The notes under the pieces are model-generated. The model made no database searches. It worked only from the letters and a program-made list of their open reading frames with translations, and was not told where the DNA came from. This document shows, one piece after another, positions 41,999 to 51,068 of a stretch of DNA of 64,000 bases. The stretch is from positions 359,072 through 423,071 of the forward strand of contig NZ_JAKNUS010000003.1 of assembly GCF_023155745.1 (NCBI RefSeq). The letters are read 5' to 3'. Both the position numbers and the translations under genes were made by a program. The stretch is from Microbacterium kunmingense (GTDB lineage: Bacteria > Actinomycetota > Actinomycetes > Actinomycetales > Microbacteriaceae). Position 1 is the stretch's first letter; every line of letters begins with the position of its first letter.

Positions 41999-43804
41999 GT
42001 GAGCACGCAAACCTCCGACAGCGTCGTTCGCGACGGCGTCCACTACCACCAGTTCGACATCGTCATCGTCGGCGCCGGCGGCGCCGGCATGCGGGCCGCG
42101 ATCGAGGCGGGCCCGGGCGCGAAGACGGCGGTCATCTCCAAGCTCTACCCCACGCGCTCGCACACCGGTGCCGCGCAGGGCGGCATGGCGGCGGCCCTCG
42201 CCAACGTCGAGGAGGACTCCTGGGAGTGGCACACCTTCGACACCGTCAAGGGCGGCGACTACCTCGTCGACCAGGATGCCGCGGAGATCCTCGCGAAGGA
42301 GGCCATCGACGCCGTCATCGACCTCGAGAACATGGGCCTGCCCTTCAACCGCACGCCCGACGGCAAGATCGACCAGCGTCGCTTCGGCGGGCACACCGCC
42401 GACCACGGCAAGACGCCGGTGCGGCGGGCATGCTACGCCGCCGACCGCACCGGCCACATGATCCTGCAGACGCTCTTCCAGAACTGCGTCAAGCTCGGCA
42501 TCAACTTCTTCAACGAGTTCTACGTGCTCGACCTCATCACGGTCAAGGACGCCGACGGCAACGTCCAGACCGCGGGAGTGGTCGCCTACGACCTCGCGAC
42601 CGGCGAGCTGCACGTGTTCCACTCCAAGGCGGTCGTCTTCGCCACCGGCGGCTTCGGCAAGATCTACAAGACGACCTCGAACGCCCACACCCTCACCGGC
42701 GACGGCGTCGGCATCGTGTGGCGCAAGGGCCTTCCGCTGGAGGACATGGAGTTCTTCCAGTTCCACCCGACCGGCCTCGCCGGTCTCGGCATCCTCCTCA
42801 CCGAGGGCGCGCGCGGTGAGGGCGCGATCCTCCGCAACGTCAGCGGTGAGCGCTTCATGGAACGCTACGCGCCCACGATCAAAGACCTGGCGCCCCGCGA
42901 CATCGTCAGCCGCTGCATGCAGCAGGAGGTCGCCGAGGGCCGCGGCGCGGGGCCGCACCGCGACTACGTGCTGCTGGACTGCACGCACCTGGGCGCCGAG
43001 GTGCTGGAGACCAAGCTCCCCGACATCACCGAGTTCGCCCGCACCTACCTCGGTGTCGACCCGGTCGTCGAGCCGGTGCCGGTGATGCCGACGGCGCACT
43101 ACGCCATGGGTGGCATCCCCACCAATATCAGGGCCGAGGTGCTCGCCGACAACGACACGGTCGTCCCGGGCCTCTACGCCGCGGGCGAATGCGCGTGCGT
43201 GTCGGTGCACGGCTCGAACCGCCTCGGGACGAACTCGCTCCTCGACATCAACGTCTTCGGCAAGCGCGCGGGCCGCTACGCGGTCGAGTACGTTCAGACG
43301 GCCGACTTCGTGCCCCTCCCCGACGACCCGGCGCGGGCCGTCCGCGAGATGATCGAGGGCCTGCGCAACAACCCCGGCACCGAGCGCATCTCGGTGCTGC
43401 GAAAGAAGCTGCAGGAGGAGATGGACAAGGGCGCCCAGGTGTTCCGCACCGAGGAGTCGCTGGGTCACGTCCTCGACGTCATCGCCGACCTTCGCGAGCG
43501 CTACAAGAACATCCACGTCGACGACAAGGGCAAGCGGTTCAACACCGATCTGCTCGAGGCGGTCGAGCTCGGATTCCTCCTCGACATCGCCGAGGTGGTC
43601 GTCGTCACCGCCCGCAACCGCAAGGAGAGCCGCGGCGGCCACATGCGCGACGACTTCCCCACGCGCGACGACGAGAACTACATGCAGCACACGATGGCGT
43701 ACCTCACGGGCGACCCCACCTCGTCCCACGCCGATGACCACATCACGCTCGACTGGAAGCCCGTGGTGATCACCCGCTACCAGCCGATGGAGAGGAAGTA
43801 CTGA
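41999..43804 (+). CDS. sdhA: Succinate dehydrogenase flavoprotein subunit
   Basis: SdhA oxidises succinate to fumarate on covalently bound FAD. The 601 residues include the dinucleotide motif [18 protein letters not shown], the FAD-linking histidine in [18 protein letters not shown], the catalytic [32 protein letters not shown] and [21 protein letters not shown]. The GTG at 41999 follows only a weak ribosome-binding sequence. It overlaps sdhB by 1 nt. Confidence 0.97.
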   Translation: MSTQTSDSVVRDGVHYHQFDIVIVGAGGAGMRAAIEAGPGAKTAVISKLYPTRSHTGAAQGGMAAALANVEEDSWEWHTFDTVKGGDYLVDQDAAEILAKEAIDAVIDLENMGLPFNRTPDGKIDQRRFGGHTADHGKTPVRRACYAADRTGHMILQTLFQNCVKLGINFFNEFYVLDLITVKDADGNVQTAGVVAYDLATGELHVFHSKAVVFATGGFGKIYKTTSNAHTLTGDGVGIVWRKGLPLEDMEFFQFHPTGLAGLGILLTEGARGEGAILRNVSGERFMERYAPTIKDLAPRDIVSRCMQQEVAEGRGAGPHRDYVLLDCTHLGAEVLETKLPDITEFARTYLGVDPVVEPVPVMPTAHYAMGGIPTNIRAEVLADNDTVVPGLYAAGECACVSVHGSNRLGTNSLLDINVFGKRAGRYAVEYVQTADFVPLPDDPARAVREMIEGLRNNPGTERISVLRKKLQEEMDKGAQVFRTEESLGHVLDVIADLRERYKNIHVDDKGKRFNTDLLEAVELGFLLDIAEVVVVTARNRKESRGGHMRDDFPTRDDENYMQHTMAYLTGDPTSSHADDHITLDWKPVVITRYQPMERKY

Positions 43805-44607
43805 TGTCGACGGTTCTCGACACTCGGACGGACGCCGCGGGCGATCGCGTCGCGGACGGTGAAGACCGCGTCGAGCAGGCGCCGGAAGACACCGGCATCC
43901 AGTCGTTCCTGGTCACCTTCAACATCCGCCGCTTCGACCCCGAGGTCGACGACGAGCCGCGCTGGGTCGACTACGACGTGGAGCTGTACTCCACCGACCG
44001 CGTGCTCGACGCGCTGCACAAGATCAAGTGGGAGGTCGACGGCACCCTGACCTTCCGCCGCTCCTGTGCGCACGGCATCTGCGGGTCGGATGCGATGCGC
44101 ATCAACGGCCGCAACCGTCTCGCCTGCAAGACCCTCATCAAAGACCTCGACATCTCGCAGCCCATCTACGTCGAGGCCATCAAGGGTCTGCCGCTGGAGA
44201 AGGACCTCGTCGTCGACATGGAGCCGTTCTTCGCCTCCTACCGCGAGATCAAGCCGTTCCTCATCGCGAACTCCACGCCCGAGCCGGGCAAGGAGCGCAT
44301 CCAGTCCATCGCGAACCGCGAGATCTTCGACGACACCACCAAGTGCATCCTGTGCGCCGCGTGCACCTCGTCGTGCCCTGTGTTCTGGACCGACGGGCAG
44401 TACTTCGGCCCCGCCGCGATCGTCAACGCGCACCGCTTCATCTTCGACTCGCGCGACGACGCCGGCGACGTGCGCCTGGACATCCTCAACGACAAGGAGG
44501 GCGTGTGGCGCTGCCGCACCACCTTCAACTGCACCGAGGCGTGCCCCCGTGGCATCGAGGTCACCAAGGCCATTGCAGAAGTGAAGCAGGCACTGCTTCG
44601 CGCGTGA
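43804..44607 (+). CDS. sdhB: Succinate dehydrogenase iron-sulfur subunit
   Basis: SdhB passes electrons from FAD to the quinone site. The 267 residues carry three cluster motifs: SCAHGICGSDAMRINGRNRLAC ([2Fe-2S], with the preceding strands), CILCAACTSSCP ([4Fe-4S]) and CRTTFNCTEACPRGIEV ([3Fe-4S]). An N-terminal extension of about 30 acidic residues is longer than in enterobacterial SdhB. Its last codons (KQALLRA) are part of a 32-bp unit that is repeated downstream. Confidence 0.97.
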   Translation: MSTVLDTRTDAAGDRVADGEDRVEQAPEDTGIQSFLVTFNIRRFDPEVDDEPRWVDYDVELYSTDRVLDALHKIKWEVDGTLTFRRSCAHGICGSDAMRINGRNRLACKTLIKDLDISQPIYVEAIKGLPLEKDLVVDMEPFFASYREIKPFLIANSTPEPGKERIQSIANREIFDDTTKCILCAACTSSCPVFWTDGQYFGPAAIVNAHRFIFDSRDDAGDVRLDILNDKEGVWRCRTTFNCTEACPRGIEVTKAIAEVKQALLRA

Positions 44608-44674
44608 GCACGGTGAAGCAGGCACTGCTTCGCGCGTGAGAACGGTGAAGCACGCGGTCCTGCGCGGACGCTGA
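44581..44674. repeat. 32-bp tandem repeat covering the end of sdhB
   Basis: The unit GTGAAGCAGGCACTGCTTCG plus CGCGTGAG and a 4-nt spacer begins at 44581 and again at 44613; a degenerate third copy begins at 44645. The first copy encodes the last SdhB residues and its stop. Each of the first two contains GAAGCAG-GCA-CTGCTTC, a 7-bp hairpin that may help end transcription. Confidence 0.8.
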
Positions 44675-44708
44675 CGATCCCGCTCGAAGGCGGTCGCCGG
44701 ACCCTCGA

Positions 44709-44714
44709 TACAGT
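44709..44714 (+). promoter_or_regulatory. -10 box of the YihY/BrkB gene, leaderless type
   Basis: TACAGT is followed by 6 nt and the GTG at 44721. Confidence 0.55.
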
Positions 44715-44720
44715 GGGCCT

Positions 44721-45944
44721 GTGACCAACGGGACGGATGACGCGGCGCGCACCGACTCCGACTCCTCGGCGTCGCGCACCTCGGCGGCGGCTCAGCGATG
44801 GGCGCAGACCGAGGACCGGCTGCGCGAACGTTTCGATGTGCCGATCACGCGTGCGACGGCCCTCACGCGGCGGACCCTGGCGTGGTTCCCGGTGCGGGTG
44901 TGGCGTCACTTCCTGCAGCACAACGGGTTTCTCCTGGCCGCCGGAGTGAGCTACCAGTCCCTGTTCGCGATCTTCGGCGTGATCTACTTCGCCTTCGCCA
45001 TCGTCGGGCTCTGGCTCGGCGCCTCGAACGCGGCCATCCAGCGCGTCATCGAGATCATCAACGAATACATCCCGAACCTCATCAGCGAGAACGGGCTGGT
45101 CACCCCCGAGCAGGTGAGCGAGGTCGCGAACCAGTCGGCCGGCGCGCTGGGGATCACCGGTGCGATCGCGCTGGTGGTGGTCATCTGGACGGCGATCGGG
45201 TTCATCACGTTCACCCGTCGCGCGGTGCGCGACATCTTCGGGCTTCCCTTCGACCGCCGTCCGTATGTCCTTCTGAAGGCCCGCGACTTCATCGCGGCGT
45301 TCGTGTTCGGCATCGCCCTGCTCATCGGGGCGACGCTGAGCGGTTTCGCCGTATGGGCGCTGGAGGGGGTGTTCGACCTGCTCGGGCTCGCCGCACTGAG
45401 TCTCGTCACCGACCTCCTCACGCGACTGCTGTCGCTGAGCGTCTCGTTCGCGATCAACGCCGCCGCCCTCGCCGCGCTGATCCGCTTCCTCACCGGTGCC
45501 GCCCTCGGTTGGCGGCGCATCTGGCCGGGCGCGATGCTCGGCGGCGCCGCGATCGTCGTGCTCCAGGTGGGGGCGGGGCTGCTCCTGCGCTACACCCCGT
45601 CCAACCCGTTGCTGACGACCTTCACGGTGTTCATCGGGTTCCTCCTGTGGTTCCGGCTGAACAGCATCGTCATCCTCGTCGCGGGGGCGTGGATCGCGGT
45701 GGCCGCCGCCGATCGCAACGTCGCCCTCGCCGAGCTCAGCGAGGAGGAGCGGCGTCAGCGCGAGTGGGAGGCGCTCGTCGTCGCCGCCCGCGTCCGGGTG
45801 CGCGACGCGCGGGCCGAGGTCGCCACGGCCCCGTGGTTCCGCCGGTGGAACGCGACGCGCGCGCTCCGCCGGGCCGAGGAGGATCTCACGGCGCTGGAGT
45901 CCTCTCCTCCCCCACCCCCGAAGCGATCTCTGCTGCTGGAGTGA
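44721..45944 (+). CDS. YihY/BrkB family inner-membrane protein
   Basis: The 407-residue protein has a soluble N-terminal 60 residues and six membrane helices between about 70 and 330. Family features are LLAAGVSYQSLFAIFGVIYFAF and the WRRIWPGAMLGGAAIVVLQ loop. The C-terminal 80 residues are charged (EEERRQREWEALVVAARVRVRDARAE) and probably coiled or helical in the cytoplasm. The family was first called a tRNA-processing ribonuclease (RNase BN) in error; its function remains unproven. Confidence 0.9.
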   Translation: MTNGTDDAARTDSDSSASRTSAAAQRWAQTEDRLRERFDVPITRATALTRRTLAWFPVRVWRHFLQHNGFLLAAGVSYQSLFAIFGVIYFAFAIVGLWLGASNAAIQRVIEIINEYIPNLISENGLVTPEQVSEVANQSAGALGITGAIALVVVIWTAIGFITFTRRAVRDIFGLPFDRRPYVLLKARDFIAAFVFGIALLIGATLSGFAVWALEGVFDLLGLAALSLVTDLLTRLLSLSVSFAINAAALAALIRFLTGAALGWRRIWPGAMLGGAAIVVLQVGAGLLLRYTPSNPLLTTFTVFIGFLLWFRLNSIVILVAGAWIAVAAADRNVALAELSEEERRQREWEALVVAARVRVRDARAEVATAPWFRRWNATRALRRAEEDLTALESSPPPPPKRSLLLE

Positions 45945-45981
45945 CCCGCGCCGGCCCGGGCCCGATGTCGGAGGCGCCGAT

Positions 45982-45987
45982 TAGGCT
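45982..45987 (+). promoter_or_regulatory. -10 box of the exonuclease III gene, leaderless type
   Basis: TAGGCT is followed by 7 nt and the GTG at 45995. Confidence 0.55.
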
Positions 45988-45994
45988 GGCGGGC

Positions 45995-46855
45995 GTGTCT
46001 CGCCGGGTTCGCATCGCCACCGTCAACGTCAACGGCATCCGTGCCGCCGTCCGGAAGGGGATGATCGAGTGGTTGGCCGATGCCGACGTCGACGTCCTCG
46101 CCCTCCAGGAGGTGCGGGCGACGGCAGTCGAGCTCGCCGCCGCCCTCCCCGGCTGGGAGATCGTGAACGAGGAGGCCCTCGCCAAGGGCCGGGCGGGCGT
46201 CGCCATCGCGACGAAGGCTCCCGCCGTCGACGTGCGCCGCGGTCTCGGTCCCGACGACGACCGCACCGAATGGGCGGGGCGCTGGATCGAAGCAGACCTC
46301 GACATCGACGGCGAGCGCCTCACCGTCGTGAGCGCCTACGTGCACACCGGCGAGGCCGACACCCCGCGTCAAGACGCCAAATGGGCGTTCCTCGACGCCA
46401 TGGAAGAGCGGATGCCGCAGCTCGCCGCATCCTCTCCCCTCAGCCTCATCATGGGCGACCTGAATGTCGGACACCGCCCCCTCGACATCCGGAACTGGAA
46501 GGGAAATGTCAAGAAGGCCGGGTTCCTGCCCCGGGAGCGGGCGTACTTCGACCGATTCACCGGTCCCGCCGGCGAGCAGGTCACCGCGAACGACGGATCC
46601 GTCGGCACGGGGCTCGGATGGGTGGACGTCGGCCGCCGCGCAGCCGGCGAGGTCGACGGCCCGTACACGTGGTGGTCGATGCGCGGACGCGCGTTCGACA
46701 ACGACTCGGGGTGGCGCATCGACTACCACCTGGCGACCCCCGCGCTCGCGGAGCGGGTGAGCGGCTACCAGGTCGTGCGCGCCCCGTCCTGGGACACCCG
46801 GTGGAGCGACCACGCCCCCGTCGTCGCCGACTACGCCCTGGGGCTCGGAACGTAG
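45995..46855 (+). CDS. xth: Exodeoxyribonuclease III (AP endonuclease family)
   Basis: The enzyme nicks DNA at abasic sites and degrades 3' ends in base-excision repair. The 286 residues contain RIATVNVNGIRAAVRKGMIEWL, VLALQEVRA (metal-binding glutamate), SAYVHTGEADTPRQDAK, MGDLNVGHRPLDIRNWKGN (catalytic D and N) and a C-terminal WRIDYHLATPAL then WSDHAPVVADY with the catalytic histidine. The GTG at 45995 is placed by the leaderless box. A short GGCGGCC/GGCCGCC hairpin covers its stop codon. Confidence 0.94.
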   Translation: MSRRVRIATVNVNGIRAAVRKGMIEWLADADVDVLALQEVRATAVELAAALPGWEIVNEEALAKGRAGVAIATKAPAVDVRRGLGPDDDRTEWAGRWIEADLDIDGERLTVVSAYVHTGEADTPRQDAKWAFLDAMEERMPQLAASSPLSLIMGDLNVGHRPLDIRNWKGNVKKAGFLPRERAYFDRFTGPAGEQVTANDGSVGTGLGWVDVGRRAAGEVDGPYTWWSMRGRAFDNDSGWRIDYHLATPALAERVSGYQVVRAPSWDTRWSDHAPVVADYALGLGT

Positions 46856-46907
46856 GCGGCCCCGGCGGCCGCCCGTCGCTAGACTGCGGCTGACGATCGG
46901 GGGTTCG

Positions 46908-48809
46908 ATGGTGCGGCGCCGACACATCCTTTCCTTCGCGGTGGTCGCGGGTGTCGTGGCCGTCGTGGCATCCGGATGCACCGGGGCACCGCCCGCGGAC
47001 ACCTCGGCGCTGAGCGGATCCATCGCGCCGGTCGCCGACGGCGTCGGCGTCGACGGCTGGGAGGTGACCGCGTGGCTAGTGACCGGCGACGCGCCGCGTG
47101 AGGTCGCCACCGCGACCGCGGACGGGGACGGCGACTTCTCGCTCGACCTCCCCGCCGAGACCGCCGGCCCCCTCGTCGTTGATGCCCGCCCCGCCGATGG
47201 CGAGGCGGCGCTGCTGGCGAGCGTCGTCACCGGCGATCAGGAGTCGGTGACGCTGAACGAGCGGACCACGGTTGCCACCGGATACGGGCTTGCGCAGTTC
47301 TTCGGCGATGCCCTGCCCACGGGCGACGCCCTCGCCGTCGGCAACGCCGCGGCCATGGCGGCGAACCTCGCCGACTTCGCCACCGGCGACTACGGCGAAG
47401 TTCTCACGACCTCGCCGAACGGCTCGGAGACCTCCACCCTCGCTGCGTTCACGTCGCTCAGCGCGATGCTGTCGGTCTGCCTCGAGGACGAGTCGGCCTG
47501 CGTGTCGCTCTTCGAGACGGCCTCGGGCGCATCGCCCGTCACCTCGGCCGCCGGGGCATTCGCCGCCATCGCGCGCGACCCCTCGGCGGAGCCGGAAGCA
47601 CTGTTCGAACTCGCCCAGCAGGCCGCCGGTGCCGAGCCCGGGCTGTCGGATGCGCCGGCGGCGTGGACGCTCGCGTTGCGCTTCGACGGGGATGGGCAGT
47701 CGCTCGACGGGCCGGGCAACTTCGCGATCGACCCGCGGGGCCACATCTGGATCAACAACAACTACGAGTACGGCGCCGATCCGTCGGTGCCCGTGTGCGG
47801 CAGCGACGAGATGTTCGAGTTCGCACCGAACGGCGAGCTGGTGGGAACCTACAGCGGCGGCGGGCTGAGCGGATCGGGGTTCGGCATCGACTTCGACGCC
47901 GAGGGACGGCTGTGGCTGAGCAACTACGGCTTCGCGGCGCCCGAGCCGGGGTGTCCCGCCGACCAGCAGCCGCTGCACAACAGCATGACCCTCTTCGACG
48001 ACGGCGACTTCCTCTCGCCCGACACGGGTTTCACCCAGGGCGACCTCAGCTGGCCGCAGGGGATCGAGGTGGCTCGCAACGGCGATGTCTGGATCGCCAA
48101 CTGCGGCAACGACACGGTCGCGGTGTACCCGGACGGCGATCCCGAGCAGGCGCGGAACCTCGGAACCCTCGGGCTCGAGCAGCCCTTCACCGTCGTCGAC
48201 AACGGCCGGCTGATGTTCGTCAGCGCCATGGTCAACAGCGCCGTCGCGGTCGTCGACCACGACGGCACACCGATCGACGGGTCGCCCCTAACGGGTGCGT
48301 TCGACCGCCCGATGGGCCTCGGCGTCGACGCGGAGGGGAACGTCTGGGTGGCCAACTCCGGGGGCATCACCCTTCCCTGTCCCGACCGCGTCGAGGAGGG
48401 CCGCGGTGTGCCGTCGGTCACGATGATCTCGCCCGACGGCTCGTCGACGACCGGGCCGTTCACGGGCGGCGGGGTGGTGCTGCCCTGGGGGCTCGCCGTG
48501 GACGGCGTCGGTAACGTGTGGGTGGCCAACTTCGACGGGCAGCGCGTGTCGGCCATCTGCGGCGCCGACCCGTCTGTCTGCCCGCGCGGCCTCGACACGG
48601 GCGATGGGATCTCGCCGGATGACACCGGCTACGCCTTCGACGGGCTCACCCGCAGCACCGGGATCGCGGTGGACCCGTCGGGGAATGTGTGGGTCATGAA
48701 CAACTGGGAACAGGTTCCGGTGCAGACGAACCCCGGCGGTCACCAGATCGTCGCGTTCGTCGGGGCGGCGCCTCCCGTCCCGGTCTCGCCGTTCGCCGAC
48801 GGCGGGTGA
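46908..48809 (+). CDS. Secreted beta-propeller (NHL/SMP-30-like) lipoprotein
   Basis: The 633-residue precursor starts with a signal peptide and the lipobox VASGC (C24). Residues 30-250 form an unrecognised, Ala/Asp-rich domain with a carboxypeptidase-regulatory-like beta segment (GWEVTAWLVTGDAPREVATAT). Residues 260-625 carry at least six repeats of the NHL/Vgb type, seen as variants of G-x-V-W-V-A-N: HIWINNNY, RLWLSNYG, DVWIANCG, NVWVANSG, NVWVANFD and NVWVMNNW. Cysteine pairs within the propeller suggest disulfides. Possible roles are a virginiamycin-B-lyase-like enzyme or a binding scaffold. A TAGACT box lies at 46880-46885. Confidence 0.8.
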   Translation: MVRRRHILSFAVVAGVVAVVASGCTGAPPADTSALSGSIAPVADGVGVDGWEVTAWLVTGDAPREVATATADGDGDFSLDLPAETAGPLVVDARPADGEAALLASVVTGDQESVTLNERTTVATGYGLAQFFGDALPTGDALAVGNAAAMAANLADFATGDYGEVLTTSPNGSETSTLAAFTSLSAMLSVCLEDESACVSLFETASGASPVTSAAGAFAAIARDPSAEPEALFELAQQAAGAEPGLSDAPAAWTLALRFDGDGQSLDGPGNFAIDPRGHIWINNNYEYGADPSVPVCGSDEMFEFAPNGELVGTYSGGGLSGSGFGIDFDAEGRLWLSNYGFAAPEPGCPADQQPLHNSMTLFDDGDFLSPDTGFTQGDLSWPQGIEVARNGDVWIANCGNDTVAVYPDGDPEQARNLGTLGLEQPFTVVDNGRLMFVSAMVNSAVAVVDHDGTPIDGSPLTGAFDRPMGLGVDAEGNVWVANSGGITLPCPDRVEEGRGVPSVTMISPDGSSTTGPFTGGGVVLPWGLAVDGVGNVWVANFDGQRVSAICGADPSVCPRGLDTGDGISPDDTGYAFDGLTRSTGIAVDPSGNVWVMNNWEQVPVQTNPGGHQIVAFVGAAPPVPVSPFADGG

Positions 48810-48819
48810 TGCGGCCGCC

Positions 48820-48825
48820 TAGGAT
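48820..48825 (+). promoter_or_regulatory. -10 box of trpS, leaderless type
   Basis: TAGGAT is followed by 6 nt and the GTG at 48832. Confidence 0.55.
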
Positions 48826-48831
48826 TGACGG

Positions 48832-49836
48832 GTGAAGAAAGCGCGTCTCTACTCCGGCATGCAGCCCTCGGCCGACTCCCTCCAGATCGGCAACTACATC
48901 GGGGCGCTCATGCAGTGGCGAGACCTGCAGGAGACCTACGACGCCTTCTTCTCCGTGGTCGATCTGCATGCGCTGACGCAGCCGAACGATCCGGCCGAGC
49001 TCCGTGAGAAGACCCGCCGCACCGCGGCCCAGTACATCGCCGCGGGCATCGAGCCCTCGAAGTCCACGCTGTACGTGCAGTCGCACGTCCCCGCCCACGC
49101 CGAGCTGGCGTGGATCCTGTCGACCATCACCGGATTCGGTGAGGCCGGGCGCATGACCCAGTTCAAGGACAAGTCGCAGCGGTACGGGTCGGACGCGACA
49201 TCCGTCGGTCTTTTCACGTATCCGGTGCTGATGGCCGCCGACATCCTGCTCTACCAGACCGACATCGTGCCGGTCGGGGACGACCAGAAGCAGCACGTCG
49301 AGCTCACCCGCGACCTCGCCGAACGCTTCAACGGCCGCTACGGCGAGGCTTTCCGCGTGCCGATGCCGGTCATCCAGCAGGAGACCGCGCGCATCTACGA
49401 CCTGCAGAACCCGCTGGCGAAGATGTCGAAGTCGGCGGAGTCCGAGGCGGGCGTACTGTGGCTGCTGGACGACCCGGCGGCGAGTGCGAAGAAGATCATG
49501 CGGGCCGTCACCGATTCCGAAGGGGCGGTGCGCTACGACCGGGAGAACAAGCCCGGGGTGTCGAACCTGCTGGTGATCTACGCCGCGCTGACGGGTCGTC
49601 AGATCGCCTCCATCGAGGACGAGTACGCCGGGCGCGGGTACGGCGACTTCAAGAAGGGCCTCGCTGACGTAGTGATGGCCGAGTTCGAGCCGGTGCGCGC
49701 GCGGGCGATGGATCTGCTCGGCGACCCGGCCGAACTCGACCGGGTGCTGGCGATCAACGCGGCACGCGCCGCCGAGGTCGCCGACGAGACGCTGGCGAAG
49801 GTGTACGACAGCGTGGGGCTGCTCCGCCGCGCCTGA
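48832..49836 (+). CDS. trpS: Tryptophanyl-tRNA synthetase
   Basis: TrpS charges tRNA(Trp). The 334-residue class I synthetase has the signature [19 protein letters not shown] (HIGH-equivalent GNYIG), [22 protein letters not shown] and the catalytic loop [19 protein letters not shown]. The length is that of standard bacterial TrpS. The GTG start is supported by the leaderless promoter. The 3' flank is the 73-bp repeat array. Confidence 0.97.
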   Translation: MKKARLYSGMQPSADSLQIGNYIGALMQWRDLQETYDAFFSVVDLHALTQPNDPAELREKTRRTAAQYIAAGIEPSKSTLYVQSHVPAHAELAWILSTITGFGEAGRMTQFKDKSQRYGSDATSVGLFTYPVLMAADILLYQTDIVPVGDDQKQHVELTRDLAERFNGRYGEAFRVPMPVIQQETARIYDLQNPLAKMSKSAESEAGVLWLLDDPAASAKKIMRAVTDSEGAVRYDRENKPGVSNLLVIYAALTGRQIASIEDEYAGRGYGDFKKGLADVVMAEFEPVRARAMDLLGDPAELDRVLAINAARAAEVADETLAKVYDSVGLLRRA

Positions 49837-49880
49837 CGCGCGCCGCAGGCGCCGTTCCCCGGCCGCTGCCGCTGCGGAAT

Positions 49881-50391
49881 CGAGGTGGCGAAGGTGGTCG
49901 CGTTTCACGCCGGGGGGCGACCACATCCGCCACCCGGATCGGGCGTCCGGGATCGAGGTGGCGAAAATGGTCGCATCCGGTGCCGCCGGGCGACCACATC
50001 TGCCACCCGGATCGGGCGTCCGGGATCGAGGTGGCGAAAATGGTCGCATCCGGCGCCTTTGGGCGACCACATCCGCCACCCGGATCCGGCGTCCGGGATC
50101 GAGGTGGCGAAAATGGTCGCATCCGGTGCCGCCGGGCGACCACATCCGCCACCCGGATCGGGCGTCCGGGATCGAGGTGGCGAAAACGGTCGCATCCGGC
50201 GCCTTTGGGCGACCACATCCGCCACCCGGATCCGGCGTCCAGGATCGAGGTGGCGAAAACGGTCGCATCCGGCGCCTCCGGGCGACCACATCCGCCACCC
50301 GGATCCGGCGTCCAGGATCGAGGTGGCGAAAACGGTCGCATCCGGCGCCGCCGGGCGACCACATCCGCCACCCGGATCGAGCACCCGGGTC
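49881..50391. repeat. Seven tandem copies of a 73-bp palindromic unit
   Basis: Units begin with CGAGGTGGCGAA at 49881, 49954, 50027, 50100, 50173, 50246 and 50319, an exact 73-bp period; the last is cut short near 50391. In each, GGTGGCGAAAATGGTCGC is mirrored by GCGACCACATCCGCCACC, giving a palindrome of about 53 bp. The rest is a linker around GGATC(G/C)GGCGTCC(G/A)GGAT. The first unit is the most diverged; variants of the loop (GCCGCC, GCCTTT, GCCTCC) and of the linker alternate along the array. The period is not a multiple of 3. The 629-bp gap between trpS and the next gene holds nothing else. Confidence 0.93.
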
Positions 50392-50453
50392 GGGCGCGCC
50401 GCCGAGTGGACCCGCCCCGCCCCGCCCCGCCCCGCTCGGCGCCCGCCGCGCCG

Positions 50454-50459
50454 TAGGGT
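50454..50459 (+). promoter_or_regulatory. -10 box of the second acetyltransferase gene, leaderless type
   Basis: TAGGGT is followed by 6 nt and the ATG at 50466. Confidence 0.55.
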
Positions 50460-50465
50460 GTCGAC

Positions 50466-51035
50466 ATGCAGCCCGCCATCCTCCGCACCCGCCGACTGGT
50501 GCTGTCGCTGCCGAATCGGGCCGACACCGACGCGGTGTTCCACGCGTGCCAGGACCCCGACATCCAGCGGTTCACCACCGTGCCCCGGCCGTACGTCCGC
50601 GAACACGCCGAGAAGTTCATCGACCTCGTCCCCCGGCAGTGGGCGGAGGGCGTCTCGACGAACTGGGCGATCCGGCACGACGGGGCCTTGGCCGGGATGA
50701 TCGGCATGCACCGCCTGGGGGCGACGGAGGGATGCGGCGAGATCGGCTACTGGATGGCGGCGCCGTTCCGCGGCAAGGGCCTGCTGTCCGAGGCCGCGAC
50801 GGCGGTGCTCGACTTCGCCTTCGCCCCGCAGGGCCTGGACCTCGTGCGCGTCGAATGGCGGGCCGTCGCCGGCAACGTCGGGTCGGCCGCCGCAGCCCGC
50901 GCGGTGGGGTTCCGCTACGAGGGGCTGCTCCGCCAGGCGCTCGTCGGACCAGGCGGGCGGGATGACGGCTGGGTCGCCGGCATCCTCCGCTCCGACGACC
51001 GCACGCCGGTTCCCTGGCCTGTTCTCACCCCCTGA
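50466..51035 (+). CDS. GNAT family N-acetyltransferase (RimJ/RimL type)
   Basis: The 189-residue protein has the RimJ/RimL layout: an opening ILRTRRLVLSLPNRADTDAVFHACQDPDIQRFT, CGEIGYWMAAPFRGKGLLSEA with the acetyl-CoA loop R-G-K-G, and VEWRAVAGNVGSAAAARAVGFRYEGLLRQAL. The substrate is unknown; protein N-terminal or small-molecule acetylation are both possible. It is unrelated in sequence detail to the acetyltransferase at 19413. Confidence 0.9.
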   Translation: MQPAILRTRRLVLSLPNRADTDAVFHACQDPDIQRFTTVPRPYVREHAEKFIDLVPRQWAEGVSTNWAIRHDGALAGMIGMHRLGATEGCGEIGYWMAAPFRGKGLLSEAATAVLDFAFAPQGLDLVRVEWRAVAGNVGSAAAARAVGFRYEGLLRQALVGPGGRDDGWVAGILRSDDRTPVPWPVLTP

Positions 51036-51068
51036 CCTCGTCGGCGTCCCGCGTGCCAGGATGAGGGG

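Noticed and set aside
49881..50391. CRISPR array
   Set aside because: The units repeat over their whole length with no variable spacers, the repeat is 73 bp long, and no cas genes are present.
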